A stretch of DNA of 64,000 bases from Chitinophaga jiangningensis (GCF_900142605.1 NZ_FRBL01000011.1:124001-188000), one strand, 5' to 3'; positions 44,098 to 53,121 are shown, counted from the first letter of the stretch. Made by a program: numbers and translations. Notes: generated by a model not told the origin, from the letters alone.

Positions 44098-45460
44098 CGT
44101 ACGGAATATTATACTTTTCGAGGCGGCGATACAAGGCGCTGCGGGTTAATCCCAACGAGGCAGCCGCCCTGGAAACCTTATTGCGGTGGAATTCCATGGC
44201 CTTACGTATCATGAGCACTTCCATTTCTTCGAGTGTGAACTCCCCTACTGCCGGCAGCTGTCGCCCATTAGTGCCGGTAGCCGTAGCGGCCAGGTGGCCC
44301 TGGAAATCTGCCACATCCAATGTATCCTGTGGTGCCAGTAGGATAGTGCGCTCCACCAGATTTTTAAACTGCCGGATGTTGCCCGGAAACGGTTGCCTGC
44401 TCAGCCACTTCACTGCAGCGGGCGTCACACCGAGCGCAGGGCGGCGGTAGATTTCCTTCAGGTTGCCGGTAAAGAAATCCAGCAGCAGCGGAATATCGGA
44501 GGTGCGTTCCCGTAGTGCCGGTAGTTTTATGGAGATGAGATTGATACGGTACAGGAGGTCTTCACGGAAAAGCCCCTGTGCCACCATCTCACCGAGGTTA
44601 CGGTTGGTGGCACATACCACGCGCACGTCCACCATTTTGGTGCGACTACTCCCCAGTACCTCGTAGGTACGGTCCTGTAGTACCCGTAGCAGCTTTACCT
44701 GCGAGGCTGCATCGAGGTCGCCAATTTCATCGAGGAAAATGGTGCCTTTGTGCGCCATCTCAAAGCGGCCGGTCCGATCGTTGCGTGCATCGGTAAAGGC
44801 GCCGCGCACATGTCCGAACATCTCACTTTCAAACAATGTCGCAGCAATGCCGCCCAAATTCACTTTTACAAAAGGCTTGCTGGCCCGGCCGCTGTTTTCG
44901 TGAATGGCTTCGGCAATCAGTTCCTTGCCGGTACCACTTTCGCCGGTGATCAGCACCGGGGCATCGGTGGCGGCTATACGCCCAATCGTTTCCAGCACCT
45001 GTAACAGCTGTGGGTCCTGGCCTATGATCTGCCCGAAGCGGTAACGGCTGTCCAGCTCCTTACGGATGGCGGGCAGCGGCTGCTGCGCTTTGAGCTGTAA
45101 GGCCGTGCGGATGGACTGCAACAAATGATCGTTGCTCCAGGGTTTGTTGATAAAATCCGCTGCCCCCAGCTTCATGCCTTCCACCGCTAGTTGAATCGTT
45201 GCCCAGCCGGTGATCAGAATCACGGGGATGTTGGGATAGTCTTCGCGGATTTCACGGAGCAGTGCCAGGCCTTCCTTACCGCTGGTTTCCGGCGTAAAGT
45301 TCATATCCAGTATCACCAGCTGCACCGGATGGAGCGCCAGCTGTCGCAGCGCAGCATCGTGGCCGTCCGCACATACCGACCGGAACAACGCTCCCTCCAG
45401 CATCAGCTGGAGGGAAGTCCTAACGGCTATATCATCATCTACAATCAGTATCATCTTCAA
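44081..45460 (-). CDS. NtrC-type sigma-54-dependent response regulator of efflux operon
   Basis: A 459-residue regulator: receiver domain (about 1-120, phospho-acceptor Asp in VILDMNF), sigma-54 AAA+ domain (about 145-380) with Walker A GESGTGKELIAEA, the sigma-54 contact motif GAFTDA, Walker B FLDEIGD, and a Fis-type HTH at the C terminus (SRAAASLGLTRSALYRRLEKY). It activates sigma-54 promoters from upstream palindromes. Only 3 bases separate it from the permease gene, and the kinase follows by overlap, so it is part of the efflux operon. The operon promoter region carries sigma-54-like and palindromic sites. Confidence 0.95.
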   Translation of the reverse strand: MKMILIVDDDIAVRTSLQLMLEGALFRSVCADGHDAALRQLALHPVQLVILDMNFTPETSGKEGLALLREIREDYPNIPVILITGWATIQLAVEGMKLGAADFINKPWSNDHLLQSIRTALQLKAQQPLPAIRKELDSRYRFGQIIGQDPQLLQVLETIGRIAATDAPVLITGESGTGKELIAEAIHENSGRASKPFVKVNLGGIAATLFESEMFGHVRGAFTDARNDRTGRFEMAHKGTIFLDEIGDLDAASQVKLLRVLQDRTYEVLGSSRTKMVDVRVVCATNRNLGEMVAQGLFREDLLYRINLISIKLPALRERTSDIPLLLDFFTGNLKEIYRRPALGVTPAAVKWLSRQPFPGNIRQFKNLVERTILLAPQDTLDVADFQGHLAATATGTNGRQLPAVGEFTLEEMEVLMIRKAMEFHRNKVSRAAASLGLTRSALYRRLEKYNIPYDETED

Positions 45461-45463
45461 TTA

Positions 45464-46648
45464 TTAATCTTCATGCAGGGCCACTGCCGGGAATATAGCC
45501 GCAGCTTGTTTTCCCGGGTAAAAAGAACAAAGCAGTACCAGCAAATATATAAACAATACGCTCAATCCAATGGCTACCAGGTAACTCACGGTAGGTACGT
45601 TAAACACATGCATCAGTGGAAACTGGACCGCAAAGAAAACACCTATCAGCAGCGCAAAGCTGGCAATCACCATCGACTCGCCCACCAGCTGCCGGTTGAT
45701 GTCCGCCCCGGTGGCGCCTACCGCCCGGCGCAGGCCTATTTCGCTGCGGCGTTTGTTGATATTATACCAAAGTACCCCAAACATCCCCAATGCTACATTG
45801 ATGATCATGAAAGTGGCGATGATCAGTATGATCACCACGGGAATAATGGCCTGCCGGTCCTTTTCGCGGTGCCGGTCGCTCAGGTGGTGAATTTCAATAT
45901 TAGCTTTAGGAAAAAGCGAACCCAGTTTTTTATACAGCTTTCCTTCAAAAGTGGCGTCATTGGCTACCGCCGGATCTACGCGGATCAACATATTCCTGAG
46001 CCATTCCAGGTCACCATTATTAACACGCATGAAGCAGGAGAAACCGGAACTTAAATAGTCGCCCTGAAATTTAGGTTCCTTTACCACACCAATAATCCTG
46101 AAACCGGTTTGCTCTTCGCCCAGGATTTTATTAATGGGCGACTCGCTACCAAACATTTCATCCTTTAGTCTTTCCCCTATTACTACCGGTTTGTTTTTAT
46201 ACACTTCATCCTCCTTTGAAAACCAGCGCCCTTCCAGCACTTCCAGTTGCAGAAGTTGTTGAATATTATCTTCCCCCCGGTAGGTGTTGATGGAAGTGAC
46301 CGTCTTGCCTTTATATCCAAAACCACTCTGATTGAAATTAGCGGAAAACGGTGTGTTATTACCTGAGAGTGACAGGCTTTTGATTTCCGGCATTTGCAGG
46401 AGCTCCTGCTTTACCACGTCGACGTACATACGCATGGAATCTTTGTCCTTAGGAAATTTAGCGCCTGAAAAGCTCACATCCCAAACATTGGCTTCATTCA
46501 TAGCTGCCGGCTGGGCATAGCTGCGATAGTAGGTAACCAGCAAACTGGATAACCCGAAGATGACAAGAAACGAAACCAGGATTTCTACCACCAGCAACAG
46601 GTGGCGGCCTTTCCGGTTCCAGATGAGTTTTATCAAATGAGGAAACAT
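45464..46648 (-). CDS. FtsX-type ABC permease, half 2 of efflux system
   Basis: A 394-residue permease: TM1 about 20-40, a MacB-type periplasmic core (about 45-245) and three C-terminal TM helices (about 265-378). The coupling segment is RRSEIGLRRAVGATG. With the neighbouring 424-residue permease it should make a heterodimer, since each has only one MacB/FtsX half, driven by the ATPase at 47972. The system would belong to the tripartite MacAB-TolC type. It follows the first permease gene by 27 bases. Confidence 0.93.
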   Translation of the reverse strand: MFPHLIKLIWNRKGRHLLLVVEILVSFLVIFGLSSLLVTYYRSYAQPAAMNEANVWDVSFSGAKFPKDKDSMRMYVDVVKQELLQMPEIKSLSLSGNNTPFSANFNQSGFGYKGKTVTSINTYRGEDNIQQLLQLEVLEGRWFSKEDEVYKNKPVVIGERLKDEMFGSESPINKILGEEQTGFRIIGVVKEPKFQGDYLSSGFSCFMRVNNGDLEWLRNMLIRVDPAVANDATFEGKLYKKLGSLFPKANIEIHHLSDRHREKDRQAIIPVVIILIIATFMIINVALGMFGVLWYNINKRRSEIGLRRAVGATGADINRQLVGESMVIASFALLIGVFFAVQFPLMHVFNVPTVSYLVAIGLSVLFIYLLVLLCSFYPGKQAAAIFPAVALHED

Positions 46649-46675
46649 AATTTCATGTTTTAAAGATCAGCAGAA

Positions 46676-47950
46676 TCAGGCTTTCAGTGCTTTTACAATG
46701 GCCAGCCGCGACATACGCCAGGCCGGGTATACACCGGATACAAGTCCAAACACCAGGCAGGTAATCAGGCCTATCACCAGCACTACCGGGTTGAGGTGCA
46801 GGGTTACGTGTGGTAATATTGCAGCATCATTAAAGATATACAACATCACCATGGCCAGTAAAATGCCTGCGATACCTCCCAGCAAAGTGAGAATGATATT
46901 CTCCACAATAAACTGGTAAACCAGTGTATTGGAAGAAGCCCCAAAAGCTTTACGGACGGCTATTTCAGAGCTGCGTTCCATAATCCTTGTTAAATTGATA
47001 TTCACCAGGTTCACAGAAGGCAGGAATATAAGCAGGAATACAAACCCACCAATCACGCTGTACACCCATCGTTTCAAAGGCTTGCTCATATTGCCGGTAC
47101 GTAGGTAGGCGTCCGGATAGTAGTCTGCATAACTGAGCACTTTGTCAAACATTTTATCACTCGGTTTTAACCTGGCCACCACATTTTTATACTCTGTTTG
47201 CATAGCAGCAACGCTACCGGCATCAGCAGCCAGCAATACGGCTGAGTATTCACCCTGATAGCTCTGCACCTTACCTTTAAACATGGCAGTGCTATACTCA
47301 TCATGATAGGTGGGCGGCGTTTCAATCGTGACGCCGGTTACGGAATAAGGTACGTACATGTCCGCATTGAAGAAATAGGTGGTGCCCGGTACATTTTTCA
47401 CCACACCGGATACACGAAATTGCTGATTATCCGCTTCAATGAATTTCCCAACTACCTGTACATCTTCCCCGAAATATTGCCGGCGCAGGTCTTCGGTGAT
47501 CACCGTTACCTTTTCGCGATTCCTTACCTGTTGTACATCAAAAGGTTTACCTTCCAGGAATTCGAATTCGAGCACATCCCAGTAGCTGGCATTTACATAG
47601 CGTAAGGAGATGCCTATTTTTTTACCTGCATGGTAAGTATTGGTGCCTGCCCTGGCTGAGTAAAAGGCAACATCCACAGGCGTTTTCATGGTTTTGAGAT
47701 AGCGCTGGATATAATCCAGTGAAAAGGCGGAACTACTCATCGCCTGCGGACCATTTTCTTCAATACCGGTCAGGTAAAGGGACCTTGCCCGTTTTCTGTC
47801 GGGGTAATCATCATTAACAATTTTTTCTATGAAAGCCGTCAGTACCAGCAAAGTGGCCAGGGTAAAGCTGATACCGAACAAACTGACGAAGGTGAAAAAC
47901 TTCCTTCTTTTAAGTATAGCGATCGCAATTTTGAAATAATTTTTGAGCAT
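46676..47950 (-). CDS. FtsX-type ABC permease, half 1 of efflux system
   Basis: A 424-residue permease with TM1 (about 20-40), a periplasmic core and three C-terminal TM helices; coupling motif SSEIAVRKAFGASS. It differs in sequence from its partner at 45464, so the pair is a heterodimer rather than a duplicate. It lies 21 bases after the ATPase gene in the same operon. Confidence 0.93.
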   Translation of the reverse strand: MLKNYFKIAIAILKRRKFFTFVSLFGISFTLATLLVLTAFIEKIVNDDYPDRKRARSLYLTGIEENGPQAMSSSAFSLDYIQRYLKTMKTPVDVAFYSARAGTNTYHAGKKIGISLRYVNASYWDVLEFEFLEGKPFDVQQVRNREKVTVITEDLRRQYFGEDVQVVGKFIEADNQQFRVSGVVKNVPGTTYFFNADMYVPYSVTGVTIETPPTYHDEYSTAMFKGKVQSYQGEYSAVLLAADAGSVAAMQTEYKNVVARLKPSDKMFDKVLSYADYYPDAYLRTGNMSKPLKRWVYSVIGGFVFLLIFLPSVNLVNINLTRIMERSSEIAVRKAFGASSNTLVYQFIVENIILTLLGGIAGILLAMVMLYIFNDAAILPHVTLHLNPVVLVIGLITCLVFGLVSGVYPAWRMSRLAIVKALKA

Positions 47951-47971
47951 AGCTGCATAGTTAAGGGTGAA

Positions 47972-48637
47972 TCATTGCACCTGCGTGCCATCGAAGAGTC
48001 GTACCAGGCGGTGGGTTTTCTTCGCCATCACTTCGTCGTGGGTAACCATAACGATGGTGGTTTTATCCCGGCTGTTGAGCTGCAGTAATATGTCCATGAT
48101 TTCATTGCCCATGGCGCTGTCCAGGTTACCGGTGGGCTCATCGGCGAGGATGATTTCGGGTTCCCCTACGATGGCACGGGCAATGGCTACCCGCTGTTTT
48201 TGTCCGCCGGAAAGCTGGGTAGGAAAATGTTTCAGCCGGTTGCTGAGCCCTACTTTTTCCAGTGCCTGTGTGGCCAGGCGGCGGCGTTCTTTGGCGTTTA
48301 CTTTACGATAGAGCAGTGGCAGTTCTACATTGTCGAGTACATGCAGGTCGTTGATCAGGTGGTAGCTCTGGAAGATAAAGCCCAGCCGTTTATTGCGGAA
48401 GTGTGCCAGTTGCTGGTCGCTCATCCGGTCAATTTTTTCGCCGGCAATGGTGATGGCCCCGGAAGAAGGCTCGTCCAGCAGTCCCATAATATTGAGCAGG
48501 GTGCTTTTACCGCAGCCTGACGGGCCCATTACAGACAGGAATTCACCTTTCTCAATATCCAGGCTGATGCCGTTGAGGGCCAGCGTTTCGATGGTGTCGG
48601 TACGGTATACCTTTTCGATGTTGTGCAGCTTGATCAT
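47972..48637 (-). CDS. LolD/MacB-type ABC ATPase of efflux system
   Basis: A 221-residue ATPase of the MacB/LolD/FtsE class: Walker A GPSGCGKSTLL (about 39-49), signature LSGGQKQRVAIARA, Walker B IILADEPTGNLD, and a switch His in TIVMVTHDEV. It should power the two FtsX-type permeases encoded next. It follows the TolC gene by 9 bases. Confidence 0.95.
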   Translation of the reverse strand: MIKLHNIEKVYRTDTIETLALNGISLDIEKGEFLSVMGPSGCGKSTLLNIMGLLDEPSSGAITIAGEKIDRMSDQQLAHFRNKRLGFIFQSYHLINDLHVLDNVELPLLYRKVNAKERRRLATQALEKVGLSNRLKHFPTQLSGGQKQRVAIARAIVGEPEIILADEPTGNLDSAMGNEIMDILLQLNSRDKTTIVMVTHDEVMAKKTHRLVRLFDGTQVQ

Positions 48638-48646
48638 AACGGTAAG

Positions 48647-50101
48647 TTATTTATAATCTATTTTTTTTTGCAATTCAAAATCATATAAAGAGAGATATCG
48701 GATCTGGTACCACGCGCTCCAGTAGTCGCGCAGCGCTGCGATGTAGTCGCGGCGGGCCTGGTCTTTTTCCTGGAAGGCAATACTCAGGTCTGTTATACTG
48801 AGATTCCCGAGTACATATCTTTCCCGGGAGATATCAGCCTTTTCACTGGCAATGCTATCGGCCCCGGCAGTGAGTTGCAGCTGGTCTTTCATCAGGTCGA
48901 ATAAGGTTACCTGTGTTACTATCTGCTGTACAAACAGCTGCTTGTCCTGTTCCACTGCGTATTCTGTAAACTTCAGGTTTGCTTCGGCGGTGCGGGTACG
49001 GGAGCGGGCCCTCCCCCAGTCGAGTATGGGGATGGAAAATTCGAGTTGCACCAGTTGCTGGTCCTGCGGGTTTTGATAGACCTTTGCCACGGTACGGGCG
49101 CTGTTGGAGTAGCCGAGTCGCGCCGTGAGCATGGCATTGATGCCGTTATCGCCTTTGGCTTTGGCCACATCCCTTTTCGCTTCCGCGAGGCGGCGTACAA
49201 AGGCGATGGCATCTGAGCGGTTGGCATAGGCTTCTGCCAGTACCTTTTCGGTAGGTACTTTAATGTGCATCATTTCATCGGGCAGTTGCAGCTGAATGTA
49301 TTGGGTGGTATCAAGGCCAGTGTAGGTGCGGATATTGAGGGAGGCAATCTGCAGGTCGCGACTCGCAATACCTACTGCTTTGCTGGCTTTCAGCTGTTCC
49401 AGTTTGAGCTGCAGCATTTCATTGCGGGAAATTTTTCCCAGCTCCAGTTTCACATTGGCTACCTCCTGGATATGCGCAGTATTTTTCAGGATGGTGCGTG
49501 CCGTTTGCAGGTTTACCTGTGCCAGCAGCAGGTCAAAGTAGTAACCGGTGGCCGTGATGGCTACCTGTTCCATATCTTCTATGTAGGCCTGGCGACTTTC
49601 GTAATACTGTAACGGTGCTATTTTTTTATTCCACTTTAAAGCATTGAATTGCCACAGGGGTTGACTATAACCGATACCATACGGGGATCCGCTGTACTGG
49701 GTAGTATGCCGGTCAAAATCATCGAAGCGCTGCAAATTAGTGCTGCCGAAGATCATGCCCCCTGTGGCGGCAATGCTTTGCGTGAAGGAGAGATCGAGCG
49801 TTGAATTATTATTGTGCACTGGCTGGAACAATGCGGTACCATCCGGTTGTATTACCTGGTTGAATGATTTCGTATAGGCGGGCAGGATACCCGTGAGTGC
49901 CAGCTGTGGCTGGTAGTTGGCTTTAAAGCTGCGGTATTCCCAGTAGCGGGTTTCCTTGAGGGTGGCCGCCTGGCGGGCGCTGATAGAGCGCTCCCTGGCC
50001 ATATTAATCACTTCCGGCAAAGAGAGTGTAAGCGTGTCTGTTAGCTGAGCGGCAGCAGGCAGGGAAAGGAGTATCAGGTAAAGTGAAATGATTTTCTTCA
50101 T
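48647..50101 (-). CDS. TolC family outer membrane channel of efflux system
   Basis: A 484-residue protein with signal peptide (SLPAAAQ) and two OEP/TolC repeats of long coiled helices and strands (IGYSQPLWQFNALKWN, VQLEFSIPILDWGRARSRT). It forms the outer membrane exit duct for the tripartite pump. It starts 8 bases after the HlyD gene. Confidence 0.93.
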   Translation of the reverse strand: MKKIISLYLILLSLPAAAQLTDTLTLSLPEVINMARERSISARQAATLKETRYWEYRSFKANYQPQLALTGILPAYTKSFNQVIQPDGTALFQPVHNNNSTLDLSFTQSIAATGGMIFGSTNLQRFDDFDRHTTQYSGSPYGIGYSQPLWQFNALKWNKKIAPLQYYESRQAYIEDMEQVAITATGYYFDLLLAQVNLQTARTILKNTAHIQEVANVKLELGKISRNEMLQLKLEQLKASKAVGIASRDLQIASLNIRTYTGLDTTQYIQLQLPDEMMHIKVPTEKVLAEAYANRSDAIAFVRRLAEAKRDVAKAKGDNGINAMLTARLGYSNSARTVAKVYQNPQDQQLVQLEFSIPILDWGRARSRTRTAEANLKFTEYAVEQDKQLFVQQIVTQVTLFDLMKDQLQLTAGADSIASEKADISRERYVLGNLSITDLSIAFQEKDQARRDYIAALRDYWSAWYQIRYLSLYDFELQKKIDYK

Positions 50102-50109
50102 GGCCGCGC

Positions 50110-51357
50110 TCAGTTTTTGATGGTTAACTGCCTCACCTGGTCGTACTCTTTCATGTCGGAGGTAATCACCGTTTCGCCGGGCTGAATGCCGCTCACCACT
50201 TCTACAAAGTCGAAGCTGGTGAGGCCGATCACAACGCGGCGCCGGTATGCGATGTTATCGCGCACTACAAATACATCCTGCGACTGCCCGCTTTTAAAGG
50301 CAGCACCATTGGCAACCCGCACAATGTTTTCGTGACTGGCGGTCACCAGGTAAATGTCCAGTTTCTGGTTAGGGCGCAGCTGCTGCTGGTGCTGGCGGGG
50401 CAGCTGCACATCGAACGACAGGATGTTGTTTTCCACGGCGGGATGGATGTTGGCGACGGTGCCGCGGAGCAGGCTGTCGTTAGTTTTTACAATAACGGGC
50501 AGGCCTGTACGAATCTGATCCGCCCAGGCATCGGAGATGCTGCCGTTGATTTTATAACTGCCCAGGTCCGCAATGCGTGCCAGCGGCTCTCCTTCATTGA
50601 TAGCGGCGCCAATGTTGCGGTTTACCCAGGTAACCACTCCCGCCCTGCTGGCCACCACATCGGCCAGGGTGAGCTTGCGCTCCAGCTCCTTTAGCTCGTT
50701 CGCTTGTATTTTAGCGGCCAGCTCCGACTCCTGGATATCCAGTTTCATGGACTGCTGCCGGGTACTGATCTCATTTTCCAATTGCTTTTTTTCCTGCTGT
50801 GCTACCTGCAGGTTCATGGTGGCCTGCTCAATGTCTTCACGGGTGCCACCACCCGCCTTGAAGAGGCGGCGCGCATTTTCTACAGCCGCCTCCAGGCTGT
50901 TGATGCGGAGTTGCTTGATGGTATTGTTCGACTGCAGGTCGTAGAACGACTTATTGAGTTCCAGCTGCATCTTGCGGATATTGTTGCGCTTGAGTTCCAG
51001 CTGGAAACGCAGGTTTTCATATTGCAGTTGTGCCGCCGATTTATCGAGGAGCAAAACGGACTGACCTTTTTTTACGGCACTGCCGGCATCGAGGAGGACT
51101 TGTTGTACGGAGGCATTAACAGAGCTGGTGATAACCTCTTCAAATTCCGGTACCACTACGCCGGTGGCTGTAAGCGTATTTTCGATATTTCCTTTTTGCG
51201 CAATGGCAGTGGTGATGCTGTTGCGGGATACGGTGGGGGCAAACAGGGAGCGAAGCAGGAGCAGCAGCGTAATGATCACCGCTGCTGCCACGGCCAGGTA
51301 CAGGTATCGTTTTTTATTACGCAGGGATATTTCTGATTGGGCAATCGCCTTATCCAT
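50110..51357 (-). CDS. HlyD/MacA-like periplasmic adaptor of efflux system
   Basis: A 415-residue membrane-fusion protein: N-terminal TM (about 18-38), lipoyl-like domain, a coiled-coil hairpin (about 105-235, rich in Leu/Glu/Gln), and beta-barrel and membrane-proximal domains (GTVANIHPAVENNILSFDVQL). It links permease and TolC. It is the first gene of the seven-gene operon; the start is ATG 51357, whose first two bases lie in a perfect 13-bp inverted repeat. A sigma-54-like promoter sits directly upstream. Confidence 0.93.
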   Translation of the reverse strand: MDKAIAQSEISLRNKKRYLYLAVAAAVIITLLLLLRSLFAPTVSRNSITTAIAQKGNIENTLTATGVVVPEFEEVITSSVNASVQQVLLDAGSAVKKGQSVLLLDKSAAQLQYENLRFQLELKRNNIRKMQLELNKSFYDLQSNNTIKQLRINSLEAAVENARRLFKAGGGTREDIEQATMNLQVAQQEKKQLENEISTRQQSMKLDIQESELAAKIQANELKELERKLTLADVVASRAGVVTWVNRNIGAAINEGEPLARIADLGSYKINGSISDAWADQIRTGLPVIVKTNDSLLRGTVANIHPAVENNILSFDVQLPRQHQQQLRPNQKLDIYLVTASHENIVRVANGAAFKSGQSQDVFVVRDNIAYRRRVVIGLTSFDFVEVVSGIQPGETVITSDMKEYDQVRQLTIKN

Positions 51358-51390
51358 TGGATTATTATTTTAGGGAGATAATAATCCAAT
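51356..51390. promoter_or_regulatory. Perfect 13-bp inverted repeat overlapping the efflux operon start codon
   Basis: ATTGGATTATTAT (51356-51368) and ATAATAATCCAAT (51378-51390) are perfect inverse copies with a 9-base spacer. One end takes in the first two bases of the HlyD ATG, and the other overlaps the -12 part of the sigma-54-like promoter. It could be a DNA operator, or, for a transcript starting further up, an mRNA hairpin hiding the start codon. Confidence 0.75.
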
Positions 51391-51400
51391 CAGAATGCCA
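51385..51400 (-). promoter_or_regulatory. Sigma-54-like -24/-12 promoter of efflux operon
   Basis: On the minus strand TGGCATTCTGATTGGA fits TGGCAC-N5-TTGCA with correct GG/GC spacing and a mismatch in the -12 element (GG for GC). Transcription would start near 51375, about 18 bases before the HlyD ATG. The operon encodes its own NtrC-type activator. Confidence 0.55.
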
Positions 51401-51452
51401 TTGTCACGTAACTGATTTTCAGCACGTTAATGTATACACGCCCTTTCAAAAG

Positions 51453-51468
51453 TGTCCGATACCGGACA
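51453..51468. promoter_or_regulatory. TGTCCG-N4-CGGACA palindrome (candidate enhancer site)
   Basis: A perfect 6-bp inverted repeat with a 4-base spacer, centred about 60 bases upstream of the -24 element, where NtrC-type activators bind. As a hairpin 20 bases after the DUF5655-like gene it could instead act as that gene's terminator; the following T-run is short. Confidence 0.55.
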
Positions 51469-51488
51469 AAGTGTTTGTTTCCGGGAAA

Positions 51489-51869
51489 TCAACCCAGCTC
51501 TTTATAAGCCAGTTTCATGAATTTTTTCACTTCCGCATTTACATCTTCCGGATTATACATGCGAAAATGATGATTGTACTGGTTGCTACCCGGTACCTGG
51601 CCCATTTTTGTGAAGCATAGATTATCCGGGTAGAGCTGCCGGAAAGGGAATACCACATGCACAAAGTTCTTTCCCAGCTGGGATACCCAGGCTATACGTG
51701 GACCATCGTCGCCAGTGGTGGCCAGGGCGATCATGGTTTTAGTGGGTACCAGGTGCAGGTGCCCGATCTTGTAATATTCGGCTATAAAGTGATTGAATAA
51801 GCTTTTGGTGATGTCGGATTTTCCGGCAAAAAAGTGGGCTATCCGGGGATTTTCAGCGATGTAGTCCAT
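51489..51869 (-). CDS. DUF5655-like small protein
   Basis: A 126-residue soluble protein without signal peptide. Segments such as LVPTKTMIALAT, VHVVFPFRQLYPDNL and the C-terminal VNAEVKKFMKLAYKEL resemble DUF5655, a small alpha/beta domain of unknown function; assignment is tentative. It is upstream of the efflux operon on the same strand but separated by the regulatory region. Alternatives such as a DUF1801/YdhG-like fold are less convincing. Confidence 0.6.
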   Translation of the reverse strand: MDYIAENPRIAHFFAGKSDITKSLFNHFIAEYYKIGHLHLVPTKTMIALATTGDDGPRIAWVSQLGKNFVHVVFPFRQLYPDNLCFTKMGQVPGSNQYNHHFRMYNPEDVNAEVKKFMKLAYKELG

Positions 51870-52051
51870 AAGGGTTTAAAGAATGATACCGTGCAAAGGT
51901 CTTGTTTTGGAGGAAAACAAACAACGGTACAGGGTATCACTCCCTCAAAAAATCTTTCCAATTGGCGGAAGGAAAGGCAGCTGTTGTGTGTTAGTTCCAA
52001 AGTTATCAAGCACATTCTTCCGGGCATAGTACAAATCCGACATTTTTTTTG

Positions 52052-52879
52052 TCAGGTCATAAAACTGTGCAGGCGGATGGTACTTTTCAGTTCTTCCTCC
52101 CGGATGATGCTGGGCGTGATGCCAGCAAACTCTTTGAAATCGCGGATAAAATGCATCTGATCGTAATAACCGCTCATATGTGCAATGGTGGTCCAGGTGG
52201 CATCCGGGAAATTTTCCTTCAGGTGGTAGGCTTTGCAGAAGCGGATCAGGCGGGCGTAGCGCTTGGGCGACATTCCCGTGCGTTCCACGCATTTCCTTTC
52301 AAACTGACGTATACTGATATTGGCATCATAGGCCATTTTTTCTATGGAGATGTTACCGGCGTTCTGAATAAGGTTTTCCATTACAAGGTCCACAGCAATG
52401 GAGGGCTTCAACCGCGCTACTTTCTTTAGCAACCAGGTTTCGACAATAAATACCATCCTATCCCAGTTGCTCTTGTGTTCTTTCAGCTGATTATTGATCT
52501 CGTCAATCTCGCGGCCGAGGAACAGCTGGGTGTCAAAGTCCTGCTCATGCAGCTCCGTCATATGTACATTGAGCAGGCGGAAAAGCCCTCCGGGCTTAAA
52601 GGCGACTCCCAGCGCCAGGTGCTTACGGCCCATGTCCAGCCATACAGTTTTTTCGAGGGGGCCTACCGTCAGGCTCACCGACTTCTCCACAAACTCATTG
52701 GAATATACGCGTTGTACCTTTACTGGATCTTCCAGGTAAAACATAATGTAACGCTGGTACGAGGGTACAAAACGGTACATATTCGACAGGCCTGACTCAG
52801 TAAAATCGGCACCATAAACGCCGATATTATGGATAAACTCCTGCAGGGCCGGGTGCGGTGTATACACTTTAGCTTTCAT
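52052..52879 (-). CDS. AraC family regulator with DUF6597-like N terminus
   Basis: A 275-residue regulator. The N-terminal about 165 residues (YIMFYLEDPVKVQRV, LALGVAFKPGGLFRLLN) match the DUF6597-type domain often fused to AraC HTHs in Bacteroidota. The C-terminal part (about 175-275) is the double HTH (MAYDANISIRQFERKCVERTG, MSGYYDQMHFIRDFKEFAG). It lies upstream of the DUF5655-like gene on the same strand, 182 bases apart. Three hairpins separate it from PUL2, so it is not clearly PUL2's regulator. Confidence 0.88.
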   Translation of the reverse strand: MKAKVYTPHPALQEFIHNIGVYGADFTESGLSNMYRFVPSYQRYIMFYLEDPVKVQRVYSNEFVEKSVSLTVGPLEKTVWLDMGRKHLALGVAFKPGGLFRLLNVHMTELHEQDFDTQLFLGREIDEINNQLKEHKSNWDRMVFIVETWLLKKVARLKPSIAVDLVMENLIQNAGNISIEKMAYDANISIRQFERKCVERTGMSPKRYARLIRFCKAYHLKENFPDATWTTIAHMSGYYDQMHFIRDFKEFAGITPSIIREEELKSTIRLHSFMT

Positions 52880-53041
52880 GGCCGGAATAATAACGGTTAA
52901 CTAATGTTGCGCTTTTGGAATAGAGGCTCAACAGGTGGTTGTGATTCTTTTATTGTTTCATGTGCATTCTGTCATAAAAATAGGAATTCCGGGCGGATGG
53001 CAAAATACTACCTCATAAAATTCCCCTTCGGCACACGATTA

Positions 53042-53082
53042 AAAAGGGGGGGCAAAGGCCACTGGCCTTTGTCCCCCCTTTT
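53042..53082 (-). terminator. Hairpin terminator (distal of three) after PUL2
   Basis: A 19-bp stem (53042-53060 with 53064-53082, one G-T pair) built from AAAAGGGGGG and CAAAGGCC arms around a 3-base loop, followed on the minus strand by five T residues. On the plus strand a TTTT run also follows, so it may work in both directions. Confidence 0.8.
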
Positions 53083-53086
53083 GTTG

Positions 53087-53120
53087 AAAAAGCCGGTGTC
53101 TACGGCGGCACCAGCTTTTT
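53087..53120 (-). terminator. Hairpin terminator (middle of three) after PUL2
   Basis: AAAAAGC-C-GGTG pairs with CACC-A-GCTTTTT (53087-53098 with 53109-53120, one mismatch). The minus-strand 3' arm ends in five T residues, so it can act as a terminator by itself. Confidence 0.75.
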
Positions 53121-53121
53121 G

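Noticed and set aside
45191..46054. 287-residue plus-strand frame
   Set aside because: Antisense to the sigma-54 regulator and permease genes; composition is that of a shadow frame.
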